Positions 24,184 through 34,034 are shown, numbered from the stretch's first letter. The stretch: 64,000 nt of DNA from Pseudothioclava sp033100795 (GCF_033100795.1 NZ_JAWLVI010000002.1:1-64000); one strand, 5' to 3'. Made by a program: numbers and translations. Notes: a model not told the origin generated them from the letters alone.

Positions 24184-25407
24184 TTGGCGCTTTACCGCCT
24201 GCTCATAGCGCTGCTTGCGCCGTTTATGCTGGCCCGCCTTTTGTGGCGGGTTCTGCGGGGGCATGAGGATTTGGCCGATCTTGCGGAACGTCTGGGCGGC
24301 GGCGCGGCGGGGGATGAGGGGCCGATATGGCTCCATGCTGCGTCAAACGGCGAACTGGCCTCGGCGCGCCCGCTGATCGACGCGCTGTTGCAGGCCGCCC
24401 CCGAGGTGCATCTGCTGATCACCGTCAACACCGTGACCGCCAAAGACCTTGCGCAAAGCTGGCGCGAGCCGCGGATCGAGGCGCGACTGGCCCCTCTGGA
24501 CCTGAACTTCTGCCTGAAGCGCTTTGTCACCCGCCATTCCCCCCGTGCGCTGATCGTCATCGAGAACGAGCTTTGGCCAAACCGCCTGACGATGGCCGCG
24601 CAGGCCGGACTGCCCGTGTTCATCTTCGGCGCGCGAATGTCGGCGCAATCGGCAGAGCGCTGGCGGCAATTCGGAACCGGTGGGCTGATGTCCAACATCA
24701 CCGCCCTTTCCGCCCAGGACGAGACCTCCGAGGCGGGGTTTGCCGCGCTCGGGGTGGCACGCGACAGGATTTTGCCGCGCATCAACCTCAAGCGCTCGGT
24801 CAGTCTTGCACAGCCGGAAACCACGCTTGACTGGCCGCGCGCCGAGACGGTTCTGGCGGCATCAACCCACGAGGGCGAAGAGGCGCTGATCCTTGACGCC
24901 TATTGCGAGGCGCTGGCCGAGCGCCCGACGCTGCGCCTGATCCTTGCGCCGCGCCACCCGCGCCGCGCGGCGGAGATCGCAGATCTGATCTTGCAGCGCG
25001 ATCTGGATTTCACCTCGCGCTCCCTGGAGCAACCCGCCATCGGTCAGGTATTTCTGGCCGATACGATGGGCGAGATGGCGAACTGGTATGCAAGCGCGGG
25101 CATCTGCATCATCGGCGGCACCTTTGCGCCGAAGGGCGGCCATACCCCGTTCGAGCCAGCGCGCTTTGGTTGCGCGCTCCTCCACGGGCCGGACATCGGG
25201 AACTTCCGCGAGGTATTCAACGCTCTGGACGCTGCATCGGCCGCGCGCACCGTGGCCGACAGCAGCGATCTGGCGGCGGCGCTTGTGACACTGGATAAAG
25301 ACGCGCAATCCCGTTTTGCCGTGGCCGCGGCCACTACCATCGAACAGCTATCGGGGGAAACTGGCCCCGAATTTCTGGCGGCACAGGTTCTCGACGCGCT
25401 CCACTGA
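24184..25407 (+). CDS. waaA: 3-deoxy-D-manno-octulosonic acid (Kdo) transferase
   Basis: It adds Kdo to lipid A precursor in lipopolysaccharide synthesis at the inner membrane. The protein has 407 residues. I chose a TTG start at 24184 because GGAGG sits 5 bases before it and the product begins LALYRLLIALLAPFML, the expected N-terminal anchor; an upstream ATG at 24109 would add an unrelated 25 residues. Conserved parts are IWLHAASNGELASARPL, PRALIVIENELWPN, LAASTHEGEE and IIGGTFAPKGGHTPFEPA, characteristic of GT30 enzymes. The family motif near GE has Asn where many have Val/Leu-Gly. Confidence 0.9.
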   Translation: MALYRLLIALLAPFMLARLLWRVLRGHEDLADLAERLGGGAAGDEGPIWLHAASNGELASARPLIDALLQAAPEVHLLITVNTVTAKDLAQSWREPRIEARLAPLDLNFCLKRFVTRHSPRALIVIENELWPNRLTMAAQAGLPVFIFGARMSAQSAERWRQFGTGGLMSNITALSAQDETSEAGFAALGVARDRILPRINLKRSVSLAQPETTLDWPRAETVLAASTHEGEEALILDAYCEALAERPTLRLILAPRHPRRAAEIADLILQRDLDFTSRSLEQPAIGQVFLADTMGEMANWYASAGICIIGGTFAPKGGHTPFEPARFGCALLHGPDIGNFREVFNALDAASAARTVADSSDLAAALVTLDKDAQSRFAVAAATTIEQLSGETGPEFLAAQVLDALH

Positions 25408-25466
25408 ACCCTTGCATTCTGCCCCAAAGGCAATAGATCGAGACAGGGGAGAAACGGGCCGCAAAG

Positions 25467-25895
25467 ATGATCCGCTACACGCTGAAATGTGACCAAGGAC
25501 ACCAGTTCGACAGCTGGTTCAAATCCGCCGAAAGCTATGACGCGCTTTTGGCGGGCAGGCAGGTCACATGCATCACTTGCGGCTCGGCGCAGATCGAAAA
25601 AGCCCTGATGGCGCCAAACGTGCGCCCCGCCCGCAAGGCGACAGCGGCGGAAACGCCCCTCACCACCCCCGAGACCAAAACCGAAGAAGCCCTCGCCGCG
25701 ATGCGCCGCGAGATCGAGGAAAACTCGGATTACGTCGGTCTGAATTTCGCCTCCGAGGCGCGCAAGATGCACAGCGGCGATGCGCCCGAGCGCGCGATCC
25801 ACGGCGAGGCCAAGCTTGAAGACGCCCGCGCGCTGCTGGAAGACGGCGTGCCGGTGATGCCGCTGCCCTTTGTGCCCAAGCGCCAGACGAACTAG
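25467..25895 (+). CDS. DUF1178 family protein
   Basis: This 142-residue protein of unknown function has an N-terminal part that looks like a small zinc ribbon: MIRYTLKCDQGHQFDSWF with C8 and H12, then VTCITCGSAQIEKALMAP with a CxxC. The C-terminal half is helical and charged, containing EENSDYVGLNFASEARKMH, the most conserved part of DUF1178. It starts 60 bases after waaA and may be co-transcribed. Confidence 0.88.
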   Translation: MIRYTLKCDQGHQFDSWFKSAESYDALLAGRQVTCITCGSAQIEKALMAPNVRPARKATAAETPLTTPETKTEEALAAMRREIEENSDYVGLNFASEARKMHSGDAPERAIHGEAKLEDARALLEDGVPVMPLPFVPKRQTN

Positions 25896-25999
25896 CTCCG
25901 GTCACCTCCGCGTGAAGAATTGCGACATGGGGGCGCATCCGCCTTTCCCTTGACCGCTTGCCTCTCTATGATCCGCCCCGCGTACAGGAGGATTTCCGC

Positions 26000-27964
26000 A
26001 TGATCGTCGAACTCGGCCATTTCGCCCTCGTTCTCGCCCTTTTTGTGGCGGTGGTGCAGGCTGTCGTCCCCATGATCGGGGCGCATAAAGGTTGGACCGG
26101 CTGGATGGCGGTTGGCGAACCGGCCGCTTCGGCGCAATTCCTGCTGATCGCCCTTTCCTTCGGCGCAGTGACATATGCCTTCGTCACCTCGGATTTCTCG
26201 CTGAGCCTTGTCTATGCGAACTCGCACACCGACAAGCCGATGCTTTACAAAGTGTCCGGTGTCTGGGGGAACCACGAAGGGTCGATGCTTTTGTGGGTGC
26301 TGATCCTGTCGCTGTTCGGGGCGGCGGCTGCGTGGTTCGGGGGCGCGCTGCCACCCAAACTGCGCGCGCGCGTGCTTTCGGTTCAGGCGCTGATCGGTGT
26401 CGCCTTCCTTGGCTTTATCCTGTTCACCTCGAACCCGTTTACGCGCCTTGTCGACCCGCCGTTCAACGGCTCGGGCCTGAACCCATTGCTGCAAGACCCC
26501 GGCCTCGCCTTCCACCCGCCTTTCCTGTATCTGGGCTATGTGGGGCTTTCGATGGCCTTCTCCTTTGCGGTAGCCGCGCTGATCGAAGGCCGCGTTGATG
26601 CTGCTTGGGCGCGTTGGGTCCGCCCGTGGACGCTGGCCGCGTGGATTTTCCTGACCATCGGCATCGCACTGGGTAGCTGGTGGGCCTATTACGAGCTTGG
26701 CTGGGGCGGCTTCTGGTTCTGGGATCCGGTCGAGAACGCCTCGTTTATGCCGTGGCTTCTGGCGGCGGCGTTGCTGCACTCGGCTATCGTCGTCGAAAAG
26801 CGCGAGGCGCTCAAAAGCTGGACGGTGCTGCTGGCGATCATGGCCTTCGGCTTCTCGTTGATCGGCACATTCATCGTGCGTTCGGGCGTGATTACCTCGG
26901 TCCACTCTTTCGCGAACGACCCCGAACGCGGGATTTTCATCCTTGGGATTCTGGCGCTGTTCGTCGGGGGGGCGCTGACGCTTTATGCCGCCCGCGCCAC
27001 CGAGATGCAGGCCAAGGGCATCTTCTCGATGGTCAGCCGCGAAAGTGCGCTGGTGTTCAACAACATCCTTCTGGCCGTTGCCGCGCTTGTGGTGTTTGTC
27101 GGCACCGTCTGGCCCTTGGTGGCCGAGCTGTTCTGGGATCGCAAACTCTCGGTGGGCGCGCCGTTCTTTGAAAAAGCGGTGACGCCGTTCTTCGTTGCAC
27201 TGGCGCTTTTGCTGCCGCTTGGCGCCACGATGCCGTGGAAGCGCGCGAATGTCGCGCGCACCTTCCGCCAGTTGCTTCCGGCGCTTTTGTTCGCGGCCGC
27301 CTGTGGCGGTCTGGCGTGGTCGCTTGAGACTGGCCGGTCGATCCTTGCGTTGGTCTCGGCCTTCCTTGGTGCGTGGCTGGTGTTTGGCACCTTGGCGGAA
27401 CTCTGGGTCCGCGCGGCACGCAAGCCCGCGCGCCTTCTGCGCCTGCCGCGTGCCGACTGGGGTAAAGCCTTTGCACATGGCGGGCTTGGCGTGGTGTTCA
27501 TCGGTATCGGCCTTTTGATGGCGGGCCAGATGGAGGACATCCGCGTCGCCAAAATCAACGAGCCTTTCACCGTCGCGGGCTACGAGATCACCCTCGACGC
27601 GGTGGACAAGGTCAAAGGCCCGAACTTCGATTCGACGACCGGCACGCTTTCGGTGCGCCGCGATGGCAAGCTTGTCACCGTGCTCCATCCCGAAAAGCGC
27701 ACCTACCCCGTCGAGGCAATGCCCACCACCGAGGCCGACATCGACAACGGCTTCTTCCGCGACATCTATCTGGTGATCGGCGATCCGCAGGCAGGCGGCG
27801 GTTGGGCGGTGCGCACCTATATCAAGCCTTTCGCCAACTGGATTTGGGCGGGGTGTCTGATGATGGCGCTTGGGGGTCTGCTCTCGCTGACCGACCGTCG
27901 CTATCGCATCGCGGTCGGCGCACGCAAAACCCGCGTCGCCCCCACGGCCACCCCTGCGGAGTAA
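26000..27964 (+). CDS. ccmF: Cytochrome c-type biogenesis heme lyase subunit CcmF
   Basis: This inner-membrane protein attaches heme to apocytochrome c in System I. The 654 residues start at the ATG at 26000, after an AGGAGG site. It has about 14 helices. The heme-binding WWD domain (GSWWAYYELGWGGFWFWDP split around residue 240) and flanking histidines (AFHPPFLYLGYVG) are present, as is the early GVWGNHEGSMLLW. ccmH follows 6 bases later; ccmG, often between them, is absent here. Confidence 0.96.
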   Translation: MIVELGHFALVLALFVAVVQAVVPMIGAHKGWTGWMAVGEPAASAQFLLIALSFGAVTYAFVTSDFSLSLVYANSHTDKPMLYKVSGVWGNHEGSMLLWVLILSLFGAAAAWFGGALPPKLRARVLSVQALIGVAFLGFILFTSNPFTRLVDPPFNGSGLNPLLQDPGLAFHPPFLYLGYVGLSMAFSFAVAALIEGRVDAAWARWVRPWTLAAWIFLTIGIALGSWWAYYELGWGGFWFWDPVENASFMPWLLAAALLHSAIVVEKREALKSWTVLLAIMAFGFSLIGTFIVRSGVITSVHSFANDPERGIFILGILALFVGGALTLYAARATEMQAKGIFSMVSRESALVFNNILLAVAALVVFVGTVWPLVAELFWDRKLSVGAPFFEKAVTPFFVALALLLPLGATMPWKRANVARTFRQLLPALLFAAACGGLAWSLETGRSILALVSAFLGAWLVFGTLAELWVRAARKPARLLRLPRADWGKAFAHGGLGVVFIGIGLLMAGQMEDIRVAKINEPFTVAGYEITLDAVDKVKGPNFDSTTGTLSVRRDGKLVTVLHPEKRTYPVEAMPTTEADIDNGFFRDIYLVIGDPQAGGGWAVRTYIKPFANWIWAGCLMMALGGLLSLTDRRYRIAVGARKTRVAPTATPAE

Positions 27965-27970
27965 TCGCGA

Positions 27971-28426
27971 ATGTTGAAACGTCTGTCTCTGTGCGCCGCT
28001 CTTCTGGCCAGCCCCGTATTCGCGGTGCAACCCGACGAGGTTCTCAAAGACCCCACGCTTGAGGGCCGCGCGCGCGAAATCAGCCAGGTTCTGCGCTGCC
28101 CCGTCTGTCAGGGCGAGAACATCGACGAATCAAACGCCGAGGTGTCGCGCGATCTGCGGCTTCTGGTGCGCGAGCGTATTCTGGCGGGCGACGACAACTC
28201 GCAGGTCGTGGATTACATCACCGACCGTTACGGCGAATATGTGCTGTTCGAACCCGAGAAAACGGGCGCGAATCTGCTGCTGTGGTTCCTTGGGCCGGCA
28301 GCCCTTATCGTTATCGGCGCGGGTGCGATTGTCTATCTGCGCCGCCGTTCGAAAGAGGGCGATGCACAGATCGCCGCGCTCTCGGACGATGAGGCGAAGC
28401 GCCTGAAAGAGCTGCTGGACGAGTGA
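27971..28426 (+). CDS. ccmH: Cytochrome c-type biogenesis protein CcmH
   Basis: This periplasm-facing thiol oxidoreductase reduces apocytochrome c before heme attachment. The 151 residues have a signal peptide ending ASPVFA, the redox motif in VLRCPVCQGENIDESNAEV, a helical bundle, then one C-terminal membrane helix (LLLWFLGPAALIVIGAGAIV) and a basic tail. The LRCPVCQ motif identifies the family. It lies directly after ccmF. Confidence 0.95.
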   Translation: MLKRLSLCAALLASPVFAVQPDEVLKDPTLEGRAREISQVLRCPVCQGENIDESNAEVSRDLRLLVRERILAGDDNSQVVDYITDRYGEYVLFEPEKTGANLLLWFLGPAALIVIGAGAIVYLRRRSKEGDAQIAALSDDEAKRLKELLDE

Positions 28427-28508
28427 TCGCGCCCGAATGACGCGCCGTTCCCCTTTCCCTGACCGGCGAAGGCGCTAATCTGACGCCAACAGGTGAAACG
28501 GAGGCAGC

Positions 28509-29285
28509 ATGCCCTACAAGGTCATTCGATACGAGCTTAACGACGGTGTGGCGGTGATTACCCTCAACCGCCCCGACGTGATGAACGCGCTGAATACACA
28601 GATGCGCGCGGAACTTCTGGAGGCGATCAACCGTGCCAGCGCCGAAGCCCGCGTGCTGGTGCTGACGGGGGCGGGGCGCGCATTTTGCTCGGGGCAGGAT
28701 CTGGGTGATGGGGCAGCCGCCGCCGGGCTCGATCTGGAGCGCGTGCTGCGCGACGAATACGAGCCGATGCTGAAAGCAATCTACAACGCGCCGATTCCGG
28801 TCATTTCGGCGGTAAACGGCCCCGCAGCGGGGGCTGGTGCGAACCTTGCCCTTGCGGCGGATGTGGTAATTGCCTCCGAGTCCGCGATCTTCATGCAGGC
28901 TTTTGCGCGGATCGGTCTGATGCCGGATGCGGGCGGCACCTATTGGCTGCCGCGTCAGGTGGGGTTTGCCCGCGCGATGGGGCTTGCGATGTTCACCGAC
29001 AAGGTGACCGCGCGCGAGGCTGCCGACTGGGGCTTGATCTGGGAGGCCGTGGCGGATGTCGATTTCGATCACCACTGGCGCGCCCGCGCGGCCCATCTGG
29101 CCAAGGGGCCAACAGCCGCCTTCCGCGCAATCAAAGAGGCGATGCGCGCCAGCTATTCGAATACGCTGGAGGACCAGCTTGAACTGGAAGCCCAGCTACA
29201 GGGCAAGCTGGGTGCCAGCCATGATTTCCGCGAGGGCGTTCTGGCCTTTCTGGAAAAGCGCCCCGCGCAGTTCGAAGGGCGCTAA
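28509..29285 (+). CDS. Enoyl-CoA hydratase/isomerase family protein (PaaG-like)
   Basis: This 258-residue crotonase-fold enzyme acts on acyl-CoA. Oxyanion-hole regions are AGRAFCSGQDLGDG near residue 60 and NGPAAGAGANLALAADVV near 105. The catalytic region has FARIGLMPDAGGTYWLPR, where Asp replaces the second Glu of true hydratases; that, with FCSGQDL, is the PaaG pattern (epoxyphenylacetyl-CoA isomerase). No other phenylacetate genes are nearby, so the substrate is uncertain. Confidence 0.85.
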   Translation: MPYKVIRYELNDGVAVITLNRPDVMNALNTQMRAELLEAINRASAEARVLVLTGAGRAFCSGQDLGDGAAAAGLDLERVLRDEYEPMLKAIYNAPIPVISAVNGPAAGAGANLALAADVVIASESAIFMQAFARIGLMPDAGGTYWLPRQVGFARAMGLAMFTDKVTAREAADWGLIWEAVADVDFDHHWRARAAHLAKGPTAAFRAIKEAMRASYSNTLEDQLELEAQLQGKLGASHDFREGVLAFLEKRPAQFEGR

Positions 29286-29330
29286 GCCATCTTGCCCCGC
29301 CGCGCCCGAGCCTGTAGCCAGTAAGCGGCT

Positions 29331-29416
29331 GCGGGCGTGGCGAAATGGTAGACGCATGGGACTTAAACTCCCTTGGGGGCAACCCCGTACCGGTTCGAGT
29401 CCGGTCGCCCGCACCA
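29331..29416 (+). tRNA. tRNA-Leu (anticodon UAA)
   Basis: The acceptor stem GCGGGCG (29331-29337) pairs with CGCCCGC (29406-29412); A73 and an encoded CCA follow (29413-29416). The anticodon loop CTTAAAC gives anticodon TAA. The long variable arm (TTGGGGGCAACCCCG region) marks a class II tRNA such as leucine, and the T-arm has GGTTCGAGTCC. It lies between the enoyl-CoA hydratase and the converging RND permease gene. Confidence 0.95.
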
Positions 29417-29432
29417 CTCAACCCGCCGCCAG

Positions 29433-32400
29433 TCATGCCTCCCGTCCATTTCGGACGGTTCGGTCCGCGTGACCTGGCGGCTTGCGGGCCAGCCCGAGAT
29501 CCGAGAGGATGACGTAAAGCGCGGGCAACACGAACAGCACCAGAACGGTTGACGCCAGAAGCCCGAACACCACCGAGATCACCAGCGGTTTCAGCGTCTG
29601 CGCCTGTGTCGAGGCTTCCGCCAACAGCGGTGCCATGCCAAGGATCGTCGTCGAGACCGACACGAAAATCGGGCGGAAGCGCGCGCGCACCGCCGCACCT
29701 GCCGCACGCGCGACCTCGGCGCCCTTGCCCATTTCGCGGCGGATCACCTCGACAAGCAGGATCGCGTTATTCACCACGATCCCCGCCAGCGAGGCCGCCC
29801 CCACAAGCGAGGGCATCGAGATGTTATACCCCATCGCAACATGCCCCCAGACCACACCCAAAAGCGCCAGCGGAATGGTAATCATCACGATGACCGGCTC
29901 GGTGTAGCTGCGGAACTGGAACGAGAGGATCAGGTAAACCCCGACGATCCCGATCAGAAAGCCGCGCAGGATCGACGCGACGGTCTCGGCGGAATTGGCG
30001 GCCTGCCCCGCGATGTCAAAGCCCAGCTTCGGGGTGCGCCCGGCCAGCGCGGGCAGGAAACCGTCGCGCATCTGCGCCGTGATCGCGTCGGCATTGCCGA
30101 TCCGGCCATCGACATCGGCCTGCACCGTCAGGGTGCGCAGCCCGTCGCGACGGGTGATCGCGGACCAGCCCCGTGCCTCCTGTAGCTCAACCACGGTATC
30201 AAGCGGCACCGCCGTGCCATCGGGCAGCGCGATGGTGAAATCCTCCAGATCGGCGCGGGCGTCGCGATCCTGCCCCGAGAGTTGCACCAGAACCTCGAAG
30301 GGCAAATCGCCTTGCCGCACATCGGCCAGTTGCGTGCCCAGATAGGCGGCGCGCAACTGCCCCGCGACGGTCGCCGCCGTCAGCCCCAGCGTCCGCGCCC
30401 CCGGCGCAAGCTGCAACCGGATTTCCGGCTTGCCCGGACGCAGGTCCAGCGTCGCGTTGCGCACACCGACATAGCGCTCCAGCTCGGCCAGGGTTTCCTG
30501 CCCCGCGCGCTGCAACACATCCAGATCGGGGTGCGACAGCCGCAGTTCGACCGCGACACCCTGTGGGCCGATGCCCGGCTCGGTCAGGATCAGCGAGGAC
30601 ACCCCCGGCAAAGGCCCGATCTCGTCGCGCCACTGGCTTATCAGCTCGTCCAAGGTGGTCGTGCGGGTCTCGGCCGACAGAAGATCGGTCGCCACCGTCG
30701 CCACATGCGGGCCGGTTTCACCGGCAGAAAGGTTGCGCCCCATCTTGGTAATCGTGCGCAGAACCAAAGGCTGCCCGTCCGGCTGCGCGGGCGCAAGCCG
30801 GTCATTCACCCGCATCAGCGCCGCCTCGACCTGTGCCACCGCCAGTTCGGTGCGCTCCAGCGGCGTGCCAGCGGGCAGCATCAGCCGCGCCTCCAGCACA
30901 TCGCCGTCGATTTCGGGCATGGCCTCGCGCTTGACGACACCGCCGCGCAGCGCGCCAACGGTCACGATCAGCGCCCCAACAGCCAGCCCCAGAACCAGCC
31001 AGCGAAACGCAATCGCACGATCCACCAGCCGCCCGACACCCCGCTCGCGCAGCCGCGCAAACCCCGCATCGAACGCCACGCGAAACCGCGAGGGCGCCGC
31101 ATCCCCGCCGCGCAGCCCGCCTTTGAGGTGATGCGGCAGGATCAGGAACGCCTCGACAAGGCTGGCCGCCAGCGCCGAAAGCAGAACAAGCGGCAGCACC
31201 TCCAGCACCGTCCCAAGCTCGCCCGAGAGAAACGACAGCGGCAGGAACACCGACACCGTGGTCAGGAAGGACGACATCACACCGGGCGCCACCGCCAGCA
31301 CCCCCTCCGAGACAGAGCGCACCGTCACCCCCTCATCGGCATGAGAGGCGATGGAATCCGACAGCACGATTGAATCGTCCATCACGATCCCGATCGCCAT
31401 CAACAGCGCGACCAGCGTAATCATGTTCAGGCTCAGCCCCGTGATCGCCATCCACAAGAACGCGCCCAGAAACGCAACCGGAAGCCCCATCGCCGCCCAG
31501 ATCGCGAAACCGGGGCGGAAAAACAGGCTCATCACGATCACCACCAGCACCAGCCCGACGACGCCGTTACGCACCAGCATCGCCAGCCGGTCGCGGATGA
31601 TCGAGGTCACATCCTGCACCACCTCGACCTGCACGGTCCCGGGCAGGGTGGCGGCCTCTTGCGTGACCAGATCCTGCACCGAATCCAGCGCGCGCAGGGC
31701 GTCGGCCTCAAGCGGCTTGTGAACGTCCAGAAGCGCCGCGGGACGCCCGTTGATCCGCACACGGTCCTCGGCAGGTTCAAAGGTCTCGGTGATCTGCGCA
31801 ACCTCGGCCAGCGTCAGCACGGCGCCATCGGGCAAGGTCAGCACCGGCAGCGCCGAAAGCGCCTCGACGCTGCGGGCCTCGGCGGTGAAACGCAGCGTCA
31901 GATCGGCCGACGGCGTTTCGATCCGCCCCGCCGGAAGGTCAAGGCTTTGCGCCCCGATGATCTGCGCCAGCCCCTCGGCGGTCTGCCCGTGCTGCGCCAG
32001 AACCGCGCGGTCAGGCAAGATCGACAGGGTGCGCGACCCAAGCCCCGAAGGCACCACGCGCGCCACCTCGGGCAGCGCCGAAAGCCGGTCGGACAAGCCA
32101 TCGGCGTAAAGATCAAGCTGCGCTATCGGCAGATCGCCCGACACCGCCACCGAGGTCACAAGGTCCGAGCGGTGCAGCTCGCGCACGGTGGCCAGATCGG
32201 CGCGCGGGGGGAAGGTGTCAATCGCGGACACCTCGGTCCGAAGGCTGTTGATAAAGCGCAGCGCGTCGCCTTGCGGCTCCATCGTCGCCACCGCGCGCGC
32301 CAGATTGTCCTGCGCGACACAGTTCAGCGTCTCAAGGTTCTCGACCCCCTGCACCGCATCCCAAAGAGGCGCGCAAACGGCGGTCTCGACATCTGCCGCC

Positions 32401-32558
32401 GCCGCGCCACGATAAGGCACGGTGATCTCGGCCTCGACAGGGCGGAAATCGGGGAAGGTTTCGCGCAGCAATGTGGGCGCAGAAAAAGACCCCGCCGCCA
32501 GAAATACCAGCAGCAGAAGGTTGGCAGCAGTCGGGTGGCCGGTGAACCAGCGGATCAT
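29433..32558 (-). CDS. RND efflux transporter, permease subunit
   Basis: This 1041-residue inner-membrane pump exports drugs or other compounds with proton drive. It has the RND layout: helix 1, a large periplasmic loop, helices 2-7, a second loop and helices 8-12. The proton-relay Asp pair is visible in helix 4, GIVMDDSIVLSD, near residue 400. The type resembles AcrB-related multidrug pumps lacking a linked outer-membrane factor in this window. It overlaps the adaptor gene by 4 bases. Confidence 0.92.
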   Translation of the reverse strand: MIRWFTGHPTAANLLLLVFLAAGSFSAPTLLRETFPDFRPVEAEITVPYRGAAAADVETAVCAPLWDAVQGVENLETLNCVAQDNLARAVATMEPQGDALRFINSLRTEVSAIDTFPPRADLATVRELHRSDLVTSVAVSGDLPIAQLDLYADGLSDRLSALPEVARVVPSGLGSRTLSILPDRAVLAQHGQTAEGLAQIIGAQSLDLPAGRIETPSADLTLRFTAEARSVEALSALPVLTLPDGAVLTLAEVAQITETFEPAEDRVRINGRPAALLDVHKPLEADALRALDSVQDLVTQEAATLPGTVQVEVVQDVTSIIRDRLAMLVRNGVVGLVLVVIVMSLFFRPGFAIWAAMGLPVAFLGAFLWMAITGLSLNMITLVALLMAIGIVMDDSIVLSDSIASHADEGVTVRSVSEGVLAVAPGVMSSFLTTVSVFLPLSFLSGELGTVLEVLPLVLLSALAASLVEAFLILPHHLKGGLRGGDAAPSRFRVAFDAGFARLRERGVGRLVDRAIAFRWLVLGLAVGALIVTVGALRGGVVKREAMPEIDGDVLEARLMLPAGTPLERTELAVAQVEAALMRVNDRLAPAQPDGQPLVLRTITKMGRNLSAGETGPHVATVATDLLSAETRTTTLDELISQWRDEIGPLPGVSSLILTEPGIGPQGVAVELRLSHPDLDVLQRAGQETLAELERYVGVRNATLDLRPGKPEIRLQLAPGARTLGLTAATVAGQLRAAYLGTQLADVRQGDLPFEVLVQLSGQDRDARADLEDFTIALPDGTAVPLDTVVELQEARGWSAITRRDGLRTLTVQADVDGRIGNADAITAQMRDGFLPALAGRTPKLGFDIAGQAANSAETVASILRGFLIGIVGVYLILSFQFRSYTEPVIVMITIPLALLGVVWGHVAMGYNISMPSLVGAASLAGIVVNNAILLVEVIRREMGKGAEVARAAGAAVRARFRPIFVSVSTTILGMAPLLAEASTQAQTLKPLVISVVFGLLASTVLVLFVLPALYVILSDLGLARKPPGHADRTVRNGREA

Positions 32559-33865
32559 TGCGCGCCCCCATCAACCGCCACAGGCTGTAGCGCCATCCCC
32601 GGCAGCGCGGGCGCGATGGCATCCAGCACGACCTGTTCGCCCGCCGCAGCCCCTTCGCGCAGAACCACCAGCCCATCTTGCCGGAAGGCCGGAACCACAG
32701 CGCGCAGCTCCAGCCGGTTGTCTTTGGTCACAAGATACAGGCTCTCGCCATGAAGGGCCGCCTCGGGGGCCACAATCGCATCGGTCAAAAGCGCGCCTGT
32801 CAGCGCTACCTCGACCTGCATATTCGGAACCAGCGGCATCCGCGCGGGCGGATTGGCGCCGGAATAGGGGTTCTCGACCGTCACCACCACCGGCACGGTG
32901 CGCGCGCGCGGGTCCAGCGCCCCTTCGACACGGCTGACCGTTGCGGGCCAGCTTTGGCTCGGGTCAATCAGCAGGTGCAGCGACGCCGAGATGCGCTGCG
33001 ACGGCCCCGCATCAATCGCCGCCAGCGTATCGGTGTTCGCGTCAAACGAGCCAAGCAAGCGCTGGAACGCGGGCAGCGGCACCTGCACCACCACCTCGGC
33101 GCCGTCGATCCCGTTCCCCTCGATCAGCAGTTGTCCCAGCGAGACCGACTGGTAAAGCTCGGCATTGACCGCGCCGACGCGCAGATCAAAGGGCGCGACC
33201 AGAACGGTATGATCCAGATCGCGCCGCGCGCGGGCGACACTGGCCTGAGTGCGGGCCTCTTGCGCGGCAAGGCGCGCAAGGCGCGGCGCGATCAGGTCAA
33301 GGGCGTTTTGCAATTCAGCCACGGTGCGACGGGATTGCAGCGCGGCTTTTTCCACCTCATCGGCGCGGGTCTTGGGGCTGACGCCCTGCGCCACAAGGTT
33401 GCGGACGCGCTCCAGATCGGCTTCGGCAAGGCGCAGGCGTTCGGCTTCCAGATCAAGCACGCGGCGGGTGTTGTCCCGCTCGGCCTCGATCTGGCCCGCC
33501 TCGGCGGCAAGCGAGGCCAGATCGGCCTCGCCCTGCGCAATCGCCAGTTGGTAATCCGACGGGTCGATTTTCAGAACCTCGGTGCCCGCCGAAATCAGCT
33601 TGCCCACATCCAGATCGGGGTGCCGCCAGACCACCTGCCCGCGCACCTCGGACACGGCAGCCCAGGTATTCGCGGCGCGCACGCTCCCCCATCCGCGCAC
33701 AACGGGCGCGATGTCGCGCGCCTCGACGGTAGCCACGCGCACCGCCTGCCCCGGCCTAGCGCTTTCCTCTTGCGCCGGACCGGGGGCGGCCGAAATCAGA
33801 TAGGCCGCCGCCGCAACCCCCAGAACCACGGGCGGCAGGGCGAGCAAAGCAGACAGGCGTGACAT
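32555..33865 (-). CDS. RND efflux periplasmic adaptor (membrane fusion protein)
   Basis: This HlyD-type adaptor links the permease to an outer-membrane channel; 436 residues. The start at 33865 follows GGAG; an ATG at 33910 lacks a ribosome site. A membrane anchor (MSRLSALLALPPVVLGVAAA) is followed by the lipoyl-like part (VWRHPDLDVGKLISAGTEVLKID), a long coiled-coil hairpin (about residues 115-215), then the beta-barrel domain. A TetR-type palindrome lies 67 bases upstream. Confidence 0.9.
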   Translation of the reverse strand: MSRLSALLALPPVVLGVAAAAYLISAAPGPAQEESARPGQAVRVATVEARDIAPVVRGWGSVRAANTWAAVSEVRGQVVWRHPDLDVGKLISAGTEVLKIDPSDYQLAIAQGEADLASLAAEAGQIEAERDNTRRVLDLEAERLRLAEADLERVRNLVAQGVSPKTRADEVEKAALQSRRTVAELQNALDLIAPRLARLAAQEARTQASVARARRDLDHTVLVAPFDLRVGAVNAELYQSVSLGQLLIEGNGIDGAEVVVQVPLPAFQRLLGSFDANTDTLAAIDAGPSQRISASLHLLIDPSQSWPATVSRVEGALDPRARTVPVVVTVENPYSGANPPARMPLVPNMQVEVALTGALLTDAIVAPEAALHGESLYLVTKDNRLELRAVVPAFRQDGLVVLREGAAAGEQVVLDAIAPALPGMALQPVAVDGGAQ

Positions 33866-33931
33866 TCTTGTTCTCCGGGCATGGGCGGCCACGGGCCGCC
33901 TGCGTTTCATCCGATGGGCGTAGGACAAAAC

Positions 33932-33953
33932 TAAGTGAGCAAACACTCACTTA
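33932..33953. promoter_or_regulatory. TetR-type operator upstream of the RND pump
   Basis: There is a perfect inverted repeat TAAGTGAG (33932-33939), 6-base spacer, CTCACTTA (33946-33953). The word pair AGTGAG/CTCACT is typical of TetR/AcrR-family operators controlling efflux pumps. No regulator gene is adjacent: the 169 bases between the adaptor start and the next gene hold only this site. Confidence 0.75.
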
Positions 33954-34034
33954 CAAGAGGATTGCGGCGGAAAGGCCAATCCCCCCGTGGCGCGCCACCT
34001 TTTGCGAAGCGCATCGAGGGGGTTACGCGCGATC

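Noticed and set aside
25892..28030. 712-residue frame on the minus strand
   Set aside because: It is antisense to ccmF; composition is extreme in Arg, Gln and His.
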